From: Aureobasidium sp. EXF-3400 | Taxonomy: Eukaryota; Ascomycota; Dothideomycetes; Dothideales; Saccotheciaceae | Length of the DNA: 64,000 nt | Assembly (NCBI GenBank): GCA_024195585.1 | Contig: SWBL01000120.1 | Coordinates: 62,001 to 126,000 of the forward strand | Direction: 5' to 3' | Shown here: in pieces, positions 1-11,779 of the stretch | Layout of the letters: every line of letters begins with the position of its first letter | Position numbering within the stretch: position 1 is the stretch's first letter | Position numbers and translations under genes: made by a program | The notes under the pieces: model-generated | What the model saw: only the letters and a program-made list of their open reading frames with translations | Databases searched by the model: none | Told to the model about the DNA's origin: nothing

Positions 1-743
1 TTTTGCAAGCATCTCCTGATTCGACCAATTCCATGGCAGCGCTGTGTCAGCCCACCCCTCGATGGCTCGGCAAGATGGATGGCTCTCTTCCTTCCAGAAT
101 CATGAATTACATGTATCTCGGAAATCTTGGCCACGCGAACAATCCAGACTTGTTGCGTGAGCTTAACATTGGACAGATTCTCAGTGTTGGTGAAACGATT
201 AGCTGGACCAGTGATGAGACCAAGAGATGGAAGGATGACGCTCGCACGAAAGACAGCATTCTCTATGTCGATGGTGTCCAGGACAATGGTGTGGATCCGC
301 TTACATCGTCCTTCTCCAGATGCTTAGAGTTCATCAGTAAGTATCTTGAATTCGTATGCGAACGCCGAGGCTGATATATCGTGAACAGGAAAAGGAAGGG
401 AGGCCGGCGTTGCCACTCTTGTTCACTGCAGAGTAGGTGTATCCAGATCTGCAACAATTTGCATTGCAGAGGTGATGAATGAGCTCGGCCTTTCACTCCC
501 TCGCGCCTATTGTTTCGTACGGGCTCGCCGTTTGAACGTCATAATACAACCTCATCTGCGGTTCACGTGAGTCTCATACGCGACAAGTCCAGTGACAATC
601 GGCTGACCAGATCCAGATATGAACTGCTGAAGTGGGAGGAATACCAGTGTTCCAAGCGCGGTAAACCAGTCCGCAGAGAACTCGAATGGGGCACAATAGC
701 CCGCGAGATTGCAGCCATGAACCGACCATATTCGCGGCAGTAG
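1..743 (+). CDS. PPS1: PPS1-type dual-specificity protein phosphatase, C-terminal part
   Basis: The gene runs in from the left edge, so the N-terminus is missing. Exons are about 1-336, 389-566 and 617-743 (acceptor 610 is also in frame). The second exon carries the cysteine phosphatase signature HCRVGVSRSAT, matching HCx5RS, so the active-site Cys and Arg are intact. The upstream segment YMYLGNLGHANNPDLL and ILSVGE is characteristic of PPS1, a Tyr/Ser/Thr phosphatase linked to S-phase control in budding yeast. The frame closes with TAG at 741-743. Family assignment rests on the motif and its flanks; another atypical DSP is possible but less likely. Confidence 0.8.
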
Positions 744-1525
744 CATGCTCCCCATTGCCAGACTCATTCATGACGAGTAACGCATTTCTAATGAGACGAC
801 GACGATGACGACAATTCTTTGCAGCCTCGGATGCTGCTTTTTCTTTTAATTTTTTGCCTGGCATTTTTCTTTTCTTCTCGACACTCTCTTCGCATTGCTA
901 CGCCGCTTTCTTTCTTATCTCGCACGGGGCACTCGTTTTCAGGTTCCATCTGCAGGGCCCTTGAGGAGCTTGTATGGGCAAGCAGGTGAATTTGTTTCTT
1001 CTTTGATGGCAGTTGAGATGTTGAAAGGGGTGATATACCAGAATTTTCATGTCACTCGACATCTTGTTAGGTTAGGGACGGGACGGTCGTTGTCATTCGG
1101 ACGACCTATGGGGGCTTGTTCGAAAGGTCTTGAGTTGGGGAGGAGAGGCGTTGAGGTGTTTCTTAGGTTTGCTCGAATGCATTATCTTGCTTGAACATTC
1201 TTTAACCCATGGAGCAAAATTCGAGGTGAATCTGTGACGCTGTCAAAGGAGCAAAAACGGCCCCACTTCTTGACGAAGACAGGGTCACTATAATCAGATG
1301 GTCGAAGGAGATTTCGATTTGCTGTGAGCATTTGAATCATTGCTGTCAGTTTGAAAAGATACGACACGGTTTACAATGAACAATACTTGGGTCATAAAAG
1401 GTGAGTTCCGATCTCAAATGTATGATAACATCAGCGCCAGGGAGTGGTACGCCCAAACGCCTTTCCTTTTTGGTAATGATATAAAACCTCGACATGCAAA
1501 AGAAGAAGCAGCACAGAAACTAGAT
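744..1525. other. convergent intergenic region, no gene seen
   Basis: This lies between the 3' ends of the phosphatase (+) and bystin (-). It is T-rich on the plus strand just after 800, as expected of 3' untranslated sequence. The short open frames have no recognisable domain. Confidence 0.5.
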
Positions 1526-3042
1526 CTACTGGATATCAACCATGGTATCGTCTCCATCAACACCAGCCATAGCCACTTCAGGAGCCAAGACACCTCTGCC
1601 TCTGCCCTGCAACAATTCTCTTCTGATCTCAGGGCCAATAGCCTTGTGGCCCTTGACGAGCAATAAGTCCAAAAGCGCCTCTCTCTGATCTTCGGTGATA
1701 TCATTCCTGTACCTCTGCGCAAAAGCAAGGAAACACTGATGCCACAGCACAGGCAGTTTCTCTCCACTCTTGATGGTCATAGGAGCATCAGTCATGGCAT
1801 CCTGATCCACAGCGCGGAAGCGCAAAAAGTGGAACACGAGCGCATCCACGACTTTGTAGGGCAGAGCGTATTTCTTCTCGAGCAAGACGCGGATGAAGAT
1901 GTTTGTGGCGCCGCCGGCTTCGAGGTTGTCGGTCATTTGCTCAGCGGCGATTTCGCACAGGCGGTGGATGGCTGCTGCAGAGTGCAGGACGGGGATACTG
2001 ACGCGCACGAGCACGGAACTGATGATGTGGGCTTCGCGGAGTGTGCAGGTGCCGGAAGCGAGAAGAGGGAACAAGAGGCCCTTGAAGAAACAGGCGGGTT
2101 TGTAGAGGGACTTCTTAAGGGCTTTGTAGAGGTGGACGTTTAGTTTCTTGGTCTCGCGGATGTCGTCGCGGACGCGGTCGAGGAGGATGTCGTGGATGAA
2201 GGCTTGGGCGACGGCTGGGCGGGAAGAGGTGAAGAGGCGGGTGGCTTCGTAGGTTGCGTTGGGAGTCCATGAGTCGGGGCGAGTGATGGAGAGGAGAGTG
2301 TCCCATTGCGGGAGGGTAGGAAGGATCTTGAAAGGCTTGGGTAGCTTGCCGGAGCGGAATCGTGAGAGGATCAAACCGATTCTGGACATTTGTGTTAGTT
2401 GAATCCAATCTTCCTAAAAGGCTCGTTCTCGACGTACTGGGTGTAGACCTCGACGACCTTTGCGGGCAACTCAATGGCATCCTCGGGAGCACCGCCACCA
2501 CGGATAATCTGCCCTTGGGCCTGGCTAGCCTCATGCTGTGCAATCTTCTCCAAAATCAAATCTGCGAGATTGGTGCTCTCTCCTTCTCCTGCCGACTCGG
2601 GTGCCAACAGTGTCGAAGGGTCGAACTCGGGGTTGAACTTGTTGAACATGGCCAGATCCTCAGGGTCCACCTCGACCTCTTCTACCTCCTCATCTTCCTC
2701 TTCTCCCCATGCCTCGTCGTCCGGAACACCAGCTTCCTCGTCAGAATCCTCCTCATCGCGCAGACTTCTCTCAAACTCGAAAGCTGATTTCGTTCCGTTT
2801 TGCGGTCTACGAGCCTCGAGCTCGGCGTCCTCTTCAGCAGCCAAATCCTGTCCTAGAGCGATAATCTTCCTTGACGCTTTCGAGTCGATGTATGCTTGTT
2901 GTTCATTGTCGTCGTCACTGGCGTTGGAGCGGCCTTTCCTCTTTGGTGCTTTTTGCTTGTGTGGGTTTGAAGGTGCGTAGTCTTCCGACAATGGGTTGTG
3001 ACGTCTCATTTGACGCGCATCACCTCCTGGTGCTTTTGGCAT
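1526..3042 (-). CDS. ENP1: bystin, 40S ribosome biogenesis factor
   Basis: Two exons, 3042-2438 and 2381-1526, with a 56-bp GTACGT-CAG intron, give 486 residues. The start is the ATG in MPKAPGG at 3042, which has A at -3; the frame extends further upstream but without another ATG. Residues 1-190 are charged and low complexity, with Lys/Arg-rich and Asp/Glu-rich blocks. The remainder is the bystin domain, with RSGKLPKPFKILP, SLYKPACFFKGLLFP, KYALPYKVVDALV, FAQRYRNDIT and GPEIRREL, all hallmarks of Enp1/bystin. The known role is in nucleolar and cytoplasmic pre-40S maturation and export. The splice restores continuous homology (VYTQ-IGLILSRF). Confidence 0.95.
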
Positions 3043-3252
3043 CTTGTCTGTGGTGTTGTGACTTGTGTCTTGGTTGGACGGCAAAATTCACTGCTTAAGC
3101 GCGGGCAATAAAAGTTGCGAAAGAAGGGAAAAGGGAAATTTTGTGGAGCTTGCGGCTTCTTGCTATCTAATCTCCGTCGCTGCGGATCTACCCTTCTGCA
3201 CTCATGCTTCTCTAGTCACCCTGCTCTTGCCTTCGTACAACCTTTCTCCATC

Positions 3253-4027
3253 TTATAATTCCTGGTCTTGTTAGTGGAAAGTTAGGGTTCAAGGGATCAA
3301 CATACATCATGAATCTCATCGTTCATCGCATAGCCGCGAACAGGTCCAAAAGACTCCACACGAGGATCAGCTTGAATCAGAGGACAAAACTTCTTCTCCT
3401 GCTCTTCGTCGGCAAAGCGTACGCCATAGCTGTTGACAAAGCTACTGCGGCTAAATTGAAAGGGCAGAGGATCGCGTCCCATGATGCGATATACGTGCTC
3501 GTCGAAATCATATCCATCTTCAAGTCTTACATACCATTCCAGATACACCTTGCTGATATGTTCAGTAAGCATCAGACCAAGAAACGAAGCAAGCAAAAGA
3601 CTTACATTCCTCCCTCGTCACTAATCTGGATCTCGGGATCGTTACCTTGTAGATTATGCCAGTGGTAACTGGGTCTTTTCATGTGTTCATATGGATCATC
3701 GTCGTCCTCATCCCAACCATCTTCGATAAATTTCTCGGTCTTGCGAAAATAGTCTTCCGGCATTTTGACCACAAAGCCAACTTGAAGATCACTGCGGATG
3801 GCTTCGAGAATATCGATATCGTCGTCTGGAACGGAAGTGGTGTATCCATTGATCTCTGGCCTGTGTTCTATGATAGGGATTGAGCGGCCTACCAAGTCAA
3901 GATGTTTTTCCAAGGTCTGGCCCTCTCTGAGCCCAACAATCCATACGAAAGGTGTGTGGGATCGAACCAGCGAGATCAGAGAAGAAAGCAAGATCCACGA
4001 AATTAAAGTATAGGTGGCTCGAGTCAT
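3253..4027 (-). CDS. ER-lumen protein with HDEL signal, two I9-like halves
   Basis: Three exons, 4027-3606, 3552-3306 and 3261-3253, give 225 residues. Residues 1-23 look like a signal peptide: a short basic start and a hydrophobic core ending near VRS. If the last 44-bp intron (GTATGT, CTAAC branch, CAG) is removed, the protein ends DEIHDEL, the fungal ER-retrieval signal; unspliced it would end HDVC. Residues 27-88 and 144-215 share a pattern: a strand (FVWIVGLREG, LEWYVRLEDG), a helix, then a loop, an acidic DDD/ADE turn, a helix and a closing strand ending SDLQVGFVV or ADPRVESFG. That resembles peptidase-inhibitor I9/subtilisin-propeptide folds, in tandem. An acidic linker (about 101-112) joins the halves. 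I know no named family; function is unknown. Confidence 0.75.
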
Positions 4028-4307
4028 GTTGCAAAGGTAGCTTGCAATAGGATGAGATCAATGAGCGCCAACAGCATGAACATAGACAAAATCAAGGGTA
4101 TTTACAGCAGAAGCTGTACAAGACTTAGCCATTGCAGAGTTTGCAGTGCATGATCTCATGCGCTAGTTTGAAGCAAAAGCAAATCCGAAACACTTCGACT
4201 CAGTTTCAAAAGCAGGGATCAATTTACTGTATCCTGACAGCAGGAAGCCTTAGGCGGACTTGCATCAGTTTTAACCAAATCTGCTCCCTCCAAGAAACTG
4301 GTTGTCT

Positions 4308-5436
4308 TCACGCATTCTTGGGTAGGATGTTTGGCACAGGACCTTTAGGCACCACCTGGAGCTTCTTCGCACCAGCATACCCAAATTTGATCTAATCGTG
4401 TCAGCACATTCAACACACAGAATCATAGACAAGATACTCACAGCATCCCAATGTGTCGCTTTCCTGAATGCCCCTCCTCTTGTCTCTTCTCCCTCGTCAT
4501 AATATATGTTTCTGTACCACTTGTCGATTCTCGGATAATCATATCTGATCATCTTCAGGTTGCACTTGAAGATGTTATGGTACGCGACATCGAACCTCGC
4601 GATCGAAGGGTACAATCTGATATCTGCTTCCGTGAGATGTTTTCCGAACAAGAATGGTCCGTCTGATTTCTCGAGATGGGCTTCAACGCGATCAAGGCTG
4701 TCAAACAGAATGTCCACATTCTTGTCATACGCTTCTTGTGAGCTGGCGAAGCCACACTTGTAAACGCCATTGTTGATGGTGTCGTAGACCCACTCGTTAA
4801 AATCATCAATCTGTTGTCTGAATGAGTCTGGAAAATATCCGCCAGCGGGATGGCGCTTTTCTTGAAATTGCTCAGGCAGCAAGTCGTCGAACTCGGTGTA
4901 GAACATGCGGTTGATCTCTGAGCTTTCGTTGTTGACGATGGTTTCCTTCTTCTTGTCCCATAGCGTGGGTACCAAGACACGGCCTTCGTAACCTGGTTCT
5001 GCTTTTTCGTACAACTGACGGTGACGGGTAAACCCATACAGAGGATCTTTCTCAGCTGTTCCATCACGGCCGCTATAGCCCCAGCCTTCAGGAAACATCA
5101 CGTAGTCCATCACGACTAGTTGGATGATGTCCTCGAGGCCCTTGAGCATGCGAACAATGGCCGTGCGGTTTGCCCAGGGGCATCCCCAGTTGATGTAGAG
5201 GACCTGTTGGTTTGTTAGCTTCATGTCCTGGTGGTTGATTGCGATACGACCGTGATAGATATATAGCTTCACTCTCCTGGGGACGCGAATGGTTATAGAC
5301 AACATACATAACGATCTTTTTCGGGTGGAAACTTGGCTCCTGAATCTCTCGAGATCCAGTCGCGGAACTTTGATGGTTGTCTTCGGAAATGGCCGTCTTT
5401 ATCCGCAAAGGCTTTGATGTCGTCGCTCTTAGACAT
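4308..5436 (-). CDS. ECM4: glutathionyl-hydroquinone reductase (Xi/omega-like GST)
   Basis: Exons 5436-5308, 5203-4442 and 4391-4308 give 324 residues. The start ATG (MSKSDDIKAF) opens the family's N-terminal segment; the first intron is 104 bp, the second 50 bp. The thioredoxin-like half has the catalytic Cys51 in GCPWANRT, close to the CPWA(H/R)RT motif of the family, followed by VPTLWDKK and NNESSEINRMF. The C-terminal helical half carries EADIRLYPSIARFD and YHNIFKCN. These enzymes reduce glutathionyl-hydroquinones by a Cys-dependent mechanism and include yeast Ecm4 and bacterial YqjG. The Asn in place of His/Arg after CPWA is a small deviation. Confidence 0.9.
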
Positions 5437-5985
5437 GATGTTGGCGAACTCGATACTGTTCTTCTTTCAAGAAGAGCTCCTCACCAGTAGATAGCAGGGC
5501 AGTAAGCTCGGGTTTGATGATTAATCACTCGCTAATGTGGTCTTCGGCATCGCGAGGTTACTAATGGCGTCAACATCGCCCCCGCAGCTGACGTTCTTGC
5601 CGTTCTCACAGCCCAAGTGTCCTGCAAGGATAAGTAATGTGAAGATGAAAGGTTCTAAAATTCGTGAGTAGCCTTATGATACCAATAAAAATAGAGACAC
5701 AGTTTTAGCGTCTAGCAGAAAATGTAACGACACCATCTGAGTGTCTAGCAAAAGCGAAAAAAGAGCCAGCCCAAAAATGGCAAGAGCTACCACCTCAACT
5801 CCGCGCATAATGCATATGCAGGTTTGTATGCATCCTTGCTTCCTTCCCACCGTGCTAAGTAGTGCCACGTAAGAGCACAAAAACGCCAGCCTTCCGATTC
5901 ATGCAGACAGCTAATATACACTGTAGCAGAGTGCGAGTCCAAGAAAACATTACCAATTCATGAAACACGTGAAGCTCGGCTATCC
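5437..5985. other. intergenic region, no gene seen
   Basis: The stretch serves as upstream region of the reductase and downstream region of the sirtuin. It is A-rich around 5690-5760. No coding, tRNA or repeat signal was found. Confidence 0.5.
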
Positions 5986-7737
5986 TTAAGCCTTGAAAAG
6001 TCTGTCTGTAGACTTGGATCGTGGCGGATTGAGCCGTACGTTCTTTGCCGCAATATCGTCGAAAGCGGCACCGCTTTTGGCATTCTTCTCCACCTTGATT
6101 GCAGCAGCAGCAGCGGTTTTGGTCTGCTTGAGCGTCTGGTCGATCCTGATTTGCGGTTTTGGCGGATCGTTCTTTGACGCGTTCTTCTTCGTAGTCTTTG
6201 CTTTTGTGCCCGAAGCCTTCGATTGAGCCTTTCTTTTGGGGACAGTTGCTGTCTTACCGAGCATAGCGAACGGTGTAGGCTTCTTCTCGGCGCGCTTTGA
6301 AGGCGTTTCGATGTCCACCAAATCCTCTTCCTCGCTGAAAGAGTTGTCGACAAAATTGCCATGACGGTGGCCGGTAAGAGGAGTACTCGCTGGTGCTTTC
6401 GGAGAAGGCATTGGCGGTGAATCCTTGGGTGGAGCCTTGAACGTCCGTACTATTGAGACCGTAGGCTGGTTTTGACGAGCTCTCTCCAAACTCTCTTCAG
6501 ACACAGGAACGCCAACATCTGGCTCGTCCCATTGCCTTAGAGCAGCGTGTCTAGCAATCTCGTCACAAGTGCCTCTGACTACGATATCCCAGCAATCCTC
6601 GAATTCCTTGCCAGATGGTTCAGGGCCAGCGTTGATCCAGATGGCTACACCGTCTCTTCTGTCGCGTACAGTTGCGCACATTTCACGTACAATTCTCTTG
6701 ACACCAGGAACCTTGAGAGTCGTACCAACCACAATAATAGCATCCGGACGCTTGCGAAGATCCTCACGCGTTACAGCTCCAATAGCCTCATCATCTGGGT
6801 TGTGTTCGTTGTACAGGACCATGCGGGGGCGCAGCATACCAACGCCGTGGCTGCGTTTTCCTGCAACCTCGGTGCGAACCCTATTAAGCTCCTCGCAATT
6901 GGTGCAGACAGAGGGTACAGGATCTTCAAAACGCGTTGCGTCGAAATCAGAAATCTCGTGACACTTAGAGCAAACCATTTTGTCGAGTCCACCGTGTAAT
7001 TGAATTGTTTTTGGCCATTTACCTTCTTCTTTTTTCAAAGGTATACGCGTCGCTAACGGCTCTAGGGACGTGTCAATTCCATCGACATTTTGCGAGTATA
7101 GACGTAGAAGGCGATCCTGCTGTGCAAGAGTAGCTAACATCTGGTGGAACGGCGTGGGTCGGGCGGATTTGGTCATGTGGAACATTTCTCGGACCATTTG
7201 GTGGAAAGAAGCGGTAGAAGAAGCATCTTTGTAAACGTGCGACGCGTCGAAAAGATCCTTTCCGGAACCCTTGAGGTTGTGCTGGGCGCGGAGAGAATTG
7301 AAAAGACCGGTTGACGAACGGAAGTCGGGGACTGTGGAGCGTTAGTGACGTGTTGACATTGCCGTGAGGTCGAAAAGGAGTGTGGGCTTACTGCCAGCCG
7401 AGACGGAAATACCAGCGCCAGCGACAACAACGATCTTTTGGCGCTTGTGCAAAACGTTCAAGACGCGATCGAGTTGGGTCTTATCTTCGGGGCGCAGAGA
7501 CTTTGTCAAATCGAGGTACTCGGTAGTGCGTGAAGGCTTTTCGCTGATTCGGCGTCGCTTGGCTGGACGTTGACTGTCGGAAGCGTCCATTTGGTCATCG
7601 GGTGAGGGAGAAGCAGATTGCGACGAGTGCTTGGACCGGGGCGGAGAAGGATAGGGATTCTTCTGCAGTTCCGGAGGGGGAGTAGGGGACTTGGGCGAGC
7701 TCAACAGCGAGCTGCCGTCCGAGTCGTAGCCGTCCAT
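5986..7737 (-). CDS. HST4: HST3/HST4-type sirtuin, NAD-dependent histone deacetylase
   Basis: Exons 7737-7392 and 7331-5986 flank a 60-bp intron inside the NAD-binding motif and give 563 residues. The start is ATG at 7737 (MDGYDSDGSS); the frame extends upstream only by a non-ATG codon. NAD-binding GAGISVSAGIPDFRS is at about 107-121, QNVDGID at 196-202 and LHGG with the catalytic His at 227-230. Zinc cysteines are at 236, 239, 258 and 261, and VVGTTLKVPGVK lies later. After about residue 370 the protein is disordered, Lys/Ser/Pro-rich and probably nuclear. The class is that of Hst3/Hst4, which in yeasts remove acetyl from histone H3 Lys56; choosing between the two names is inference. Confidence 0.88.
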
Positions 7738-8366
7738 AGCAGCTATTGTCGACAAGGAAGGAGCTCAGTCAGGAAGTCGGGCGCGCGGTCAAGAAGGCCA
7801 CAGTCAATTCCACAATCACCCGGAAGCAGCGACCATTGGTTGGAATAGAGCGACACAATAACAAGAAACAGAAGGGTCGAGCGACAAGAGCCTTCTCGAA
7901 AAGAACAATGCGAGCAGGTGCGCAAGAGGACGGTGGACAAAGGTGAGAGAATGTGCAAAGAGCGGGCGTGGAGAACCTTGAAGTGATGCTGAGACAAGAG
8001 TCGAAGCCACAGCACCGGCAGCGCCGCGGCTTCTTGCATCTCCCGCTCTCACAACCAAATCCTGCTGTTTGTTTTGGCCGTCGCCGAGAGTGACCGAATG
8101 ACTTCACCGTTCGTCCTTCTTGGCACCAATTCCAGTCCTCCATTCGCATTCCTTCCATACTCGTTGTCAACCGTTTCTGCAGACAAGTACACGTCCTCCG
8201 ACCATTCTCTGGGTTGCAAGTCACCTCTTTCAGGGCGCAGAAGCCACTCTGTCCCTTTGCGATCTAGGCTTCAATCTGTCCTGGAGTCTGTGAAGCCTTT
8301 GTCTTCTTCCGAGAAGTCTCCGTATTCCGGCTCATCAGGTCGTAAATCTGTAGATTTGTCGCATGC
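7738..8366. promoter_or_regulatory. divergent upstream region of sirtuin and MED16
   Basis: These 629 bp separate the start codons of two divergent genes and must hold both promoters. A CCAAT pentamer is the only element I can name. Open frames here lack domains and run across both presumed leaders. Confidence 0.5.
7835..7839 (-). promoter_or_regulatory. CCAAT box candidate
   Basis: The minus strand reads AACCAATGG about 100 bp upstream of the sirtuin ATG, a normal distance for a Hap2/3/5-type CCAAT box in filamentous fungi. A pentamer alone is weak evidence. Confidence 0.3.
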
Positions 8367-11204
8367 ATGGACAATCTTGACGACTTGTTTGGCGAGGAAG
8401 GCATCAACGCCGCCATCGCTGCCACTTTTGACACTGATGCCCTCTCTCAGCGCATTGAGCGCTCTCACATCGTAGGCTGTTGTCAGTAAGTTTGCTTCTT
8501 TCGCTATTCCATTAATGCTTTGGATATTCAGTAACCTCTTATCAGGAGGCTAGCATGGTCCAGGACCAGTTGCGTTGCTCAAATATCTGCAGATTCTCGC
8601 AAGGTTCTCGTGCGCGCCCTCTATCGCGACAAGAATACCGCCAAGTGGTCTTTGTCCGATGCAACAGAGGTTAATGCTTTAGAGGGTGCCATCTTCACTC
8701 ACGTTGAATGGAGCAGCTCCGGTCTGGATCTGGTCATTGCAGATCAGTTTGGTTGTTTTACACTATTCAGTTTGACACATGCCTTGAATAGTCTTGAGCG
8801 TCGTCCTGTGAATTTGACAAGTAACGTGGATGATCTCAACCAAATTGTCGGCCTTCACTGGCTTCCTCTGAATCTTGCAGGACAGACGCGCGTAAGAAAC
8901 GTACATGTGTTGGCTTTGAAGATGTTGTCTGACATTGAGTGATAGACTGCTCTGATACACCCTGCGGCCAAGGAAGGTAATCGATGGAGCAACACCATGA
9001 GGCTTCACGATATCCATGGTGTCTCCAACCCGATCGATAACAAGGCGGCCTTCTTGTGCGTCACTCGCAGATGCCAACTCAAACTCATCTACGAACAACC
9101 TGGCCAGCCATGGTCACAAGCTGTCTCGCCTCTAGACAATCTCACCGATTCTGGAGACGTGCTCACGCACGCCGCCTTCTGTCAAGCCAACCGTTAGTAC
9201 CATTTGCTTCTGCTACCCGTATGACTAGACTGACTCCGGCAGAACATCTTGTCATGGTTACATACGATGCTTCCAAACATTTGCGGCTGTATAAGATCAT
9301 GATCAACTGGCATGCTAATGCTGGAGATGGAAACACCCACAAAGCCACTCTGAACCCTCAAATGGCGATTCTGCATGTCGAGCTTCTCGACCAATGCGTC
9401 CCCCAATCGTCTGAACGAGCAGCAAGTGCTCAAATATCATCATTGAATGTTGAACCAATTTCACAGGCTATTGATAACAGCACATTCACGGTCGTAGCCG
9501 TTTTTACTAGCGCTGCGCAGGACCATGGTGGCAAGTTCAGTGTCATATCTCGATGGGACCTTCAACAAACAGAGGTCACGTTACATGACAGTTTCAAGGG
9601 TTTGAAGCCGGCGGCCTCACAATCTACTCCCAATAAGTCTGTGCAAAAACTGTACCGAATGGAAGACGTGATCTCACCAAAGGCTATACTGGCTTTCCAG
9701 AGCAATGTATACCACAACACATTTGCCTTTGCGGCGAGTGATGGCACAGTCGAGTTTCGTTCTCGGGAGACCATGCAGATCATAGAAGCTGACCATGATG
9801 CCAACAAGGCTACAAGTTTACCTCAGAATGGTTTCACTTTTCTGGCATCGGAATGTGTCGACATTTCTCTCTCGCCTAGTATGGCATCTTCAGTCATCAC
9901 CAAGCCAGATGGCACTGTTGATTTACATGGCGCTGAGTATATACACGGATGGAAGGATGCAAAGGACGACGATGGTGGGATCTCACTCTAGATTTCAATT
10001 GACATCGAAGCTAACTGCTGCAGATCTCGCACAAGCTGCTGTTGTCTCTCTAGCGCGGGAACTCGGTATTGTGACTTGCTACCAAATCGGTTTCGACGAC
10101 CTACTTTCTGTGATCCCGACAGACCTGGACAGGAGTCTTCGACGCAAGTTCATCAGCGAGATTTTCCGCACAATAAACCGCAATCTTGACTTTTCGCTCG
10201 ATGACCCTAAACTGCAGTCTGGCAGAGTCTTGAAAGACAGTCTTCTGTACAGAATCGCCAGTGCTCAGCTGGTTGTCAGCTATCAGACTGATCCCAAACG
10301 ACGAGACATTCCCGCAAAGGCAGCACGGGTGCTGCTAAATCTTCGCTCAGTATGCACCAATATTGCACAAACCCTGAGTATGACGCAGACAATCAGGGGT
10401 ATGCAAAACCTAGAGTCAAGCTTGTTTGTATCCCTCAAAGGGTTGGTGAGGTGGTCATTAGACCTGATGACGCTCATCTTCGACGATATGATCGAGATGA
10501 TGCGATTCTGCAAAGGCGATTTCGATCGAGAAAAGATCTTGGCTTATGTGCACGAGAAAAATACTGCAACTTTGCATCTTCTGCTCAGCAGTACATCACG
10601 CGCGTTGTTGGGTATGCTGGGCAACTTGATCCGTAATTTCGCCATGCGCGTCGTCAAGACTCAAGAGAAGGTGCGTCACAGCAGCAGAACGAACGACATT
10701 CGAGACAGCGTGGAGTTACAACATATGGAAGCGATGATGGGCCCAGAGCTGCCCTTTGAAATCAGGCTGTTCGAGCAGCTCGTCGCAGAGACTGACGGCA
10801 ATGTTCGTGCGACATACCAAGCCGCGCAGTCATCGCCTCCACAAAGAAGCTTCTACGAGCAGGGCATGCTCGTCGATGCTGATATCCCAGAAGCACTGAG
10901 TCCAGTGTTGCAAAAGCTATTCGGCGAGATAATGCCGAGATTGGAAAAGCAGATCGACGGAGTCGCCATATACACTGCGGATACAGCTTGGCTGGGTTTG
11001 GGCGAGGACGAAGAAGCAAACAAACGAGCAGGAAGACAGCAGTATGATGTGTTGCGCAAATGTGCTATTCCACCGAATGCGAAGGTCAGGCAGTGCAGGA
11101 GGTGCGGCAGCGTCATTGAGAATCTGGTAGATGGACATATGGCGGCTTGGGTTCAGAATGCTCACAAGATGTGCATCTGTCTCTCACACTGGATCATTGC
11201 TTGA
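8367..11204 (+). CDS. MED16: Mediator subunit 16
   Basis: Five exons, 8367-8485, 8546-8891, 8946-9192, 9243-9974 and 10024-11204, give 874 residues. The start MDNLDDLFGEEG fits the acidic N-terminus common to fungal Med16. The next 350 residues are WD-like (LAWSRTSCVAQIS, FTHVEWSSSGLDLVIAD, VGLHWLPLN). The C-terminal half is helical and ends in paired Cys motifs (QCRRCGSVIENL and CICLSHW), as in Med16/Sin4. Med16 belongs to the Mediator tail and transmits activator and repressor signals to RNA polymerase II. The fourth intron has an atypical GTGGGA donor but a good GCTAAC branch and CAG acceptor. Confidence 0.85.
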
Positions 11205-11779
11205 TGCCGATCATACAAGATGAACGTTGCTCTTAGCTATCACAAACCATGTATCAAGCTAAGCTAAAAGAAAAAAAAGGATCACAGGTCTGACAGATTG
11301 AGATCTTGACTTACTTTCACGATCATTCCTCCCATTGATCCATCCATCTTCTCCTCCAGCCTCTGATAGTGACCAGACCACCTTTCCACAGGGGCGCGTC
11401 TATCAAAAGACGATGTGAACAAGTTGGCTGACTGATTGACAGGACTGGTGAAAGTTTTAGCTCATGCAAGGATTCGAACTCGAGATCTTGTGGTGTTGAT
11501 GGTTGGTAGTTGGCGTAACAAAGAGTCTGCCAAGATGATAGTTAGCTTTGATCTCTGACGCTAACCGTCAGACCAGATGTGATTGTTGGGTGAATAAACC
11601 AAGCTTGGTACTTGAAGTGTTGATGCTGTTGATGGCTGCATTGCGTGAGGACAATCAATCAGTTCCCTGACATCTGGCTGATCTAAGACCTACCAATCAT
11701 CGTCAAAGTTGATTGTTCACATCAAGATGAGTCGAAGATCTAGGATGTTGCGACTGAAACCAGTGTTTGTAAGTATCAT
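11205..11779. other. intergenic region, no gene seen
   Basis: This holds the 3' flank of MED16 and the upstream region of the next gene. A tRNA-like GTTCGAATCC string on the minus strand near 11470 lacks a matching acceptor stem (see rejected items). Nothing else was recognised. Confidence 0.5.

Noticed and set aside
3043..3084. Longer N-terminus for bystin
   Set aside because: The open frame extends upstream only through a TTG; the ATG at 3042 has a good context and begins the family-typical MPKA sequence.
11455..11575. tRNA-like GTTCGAATCC string on the minus strand
   Set aside because: The flanking bases do not form a five-pair T stem, there is no complementary acceptor stem at tRNA distance, and no A-box in the right orientation.
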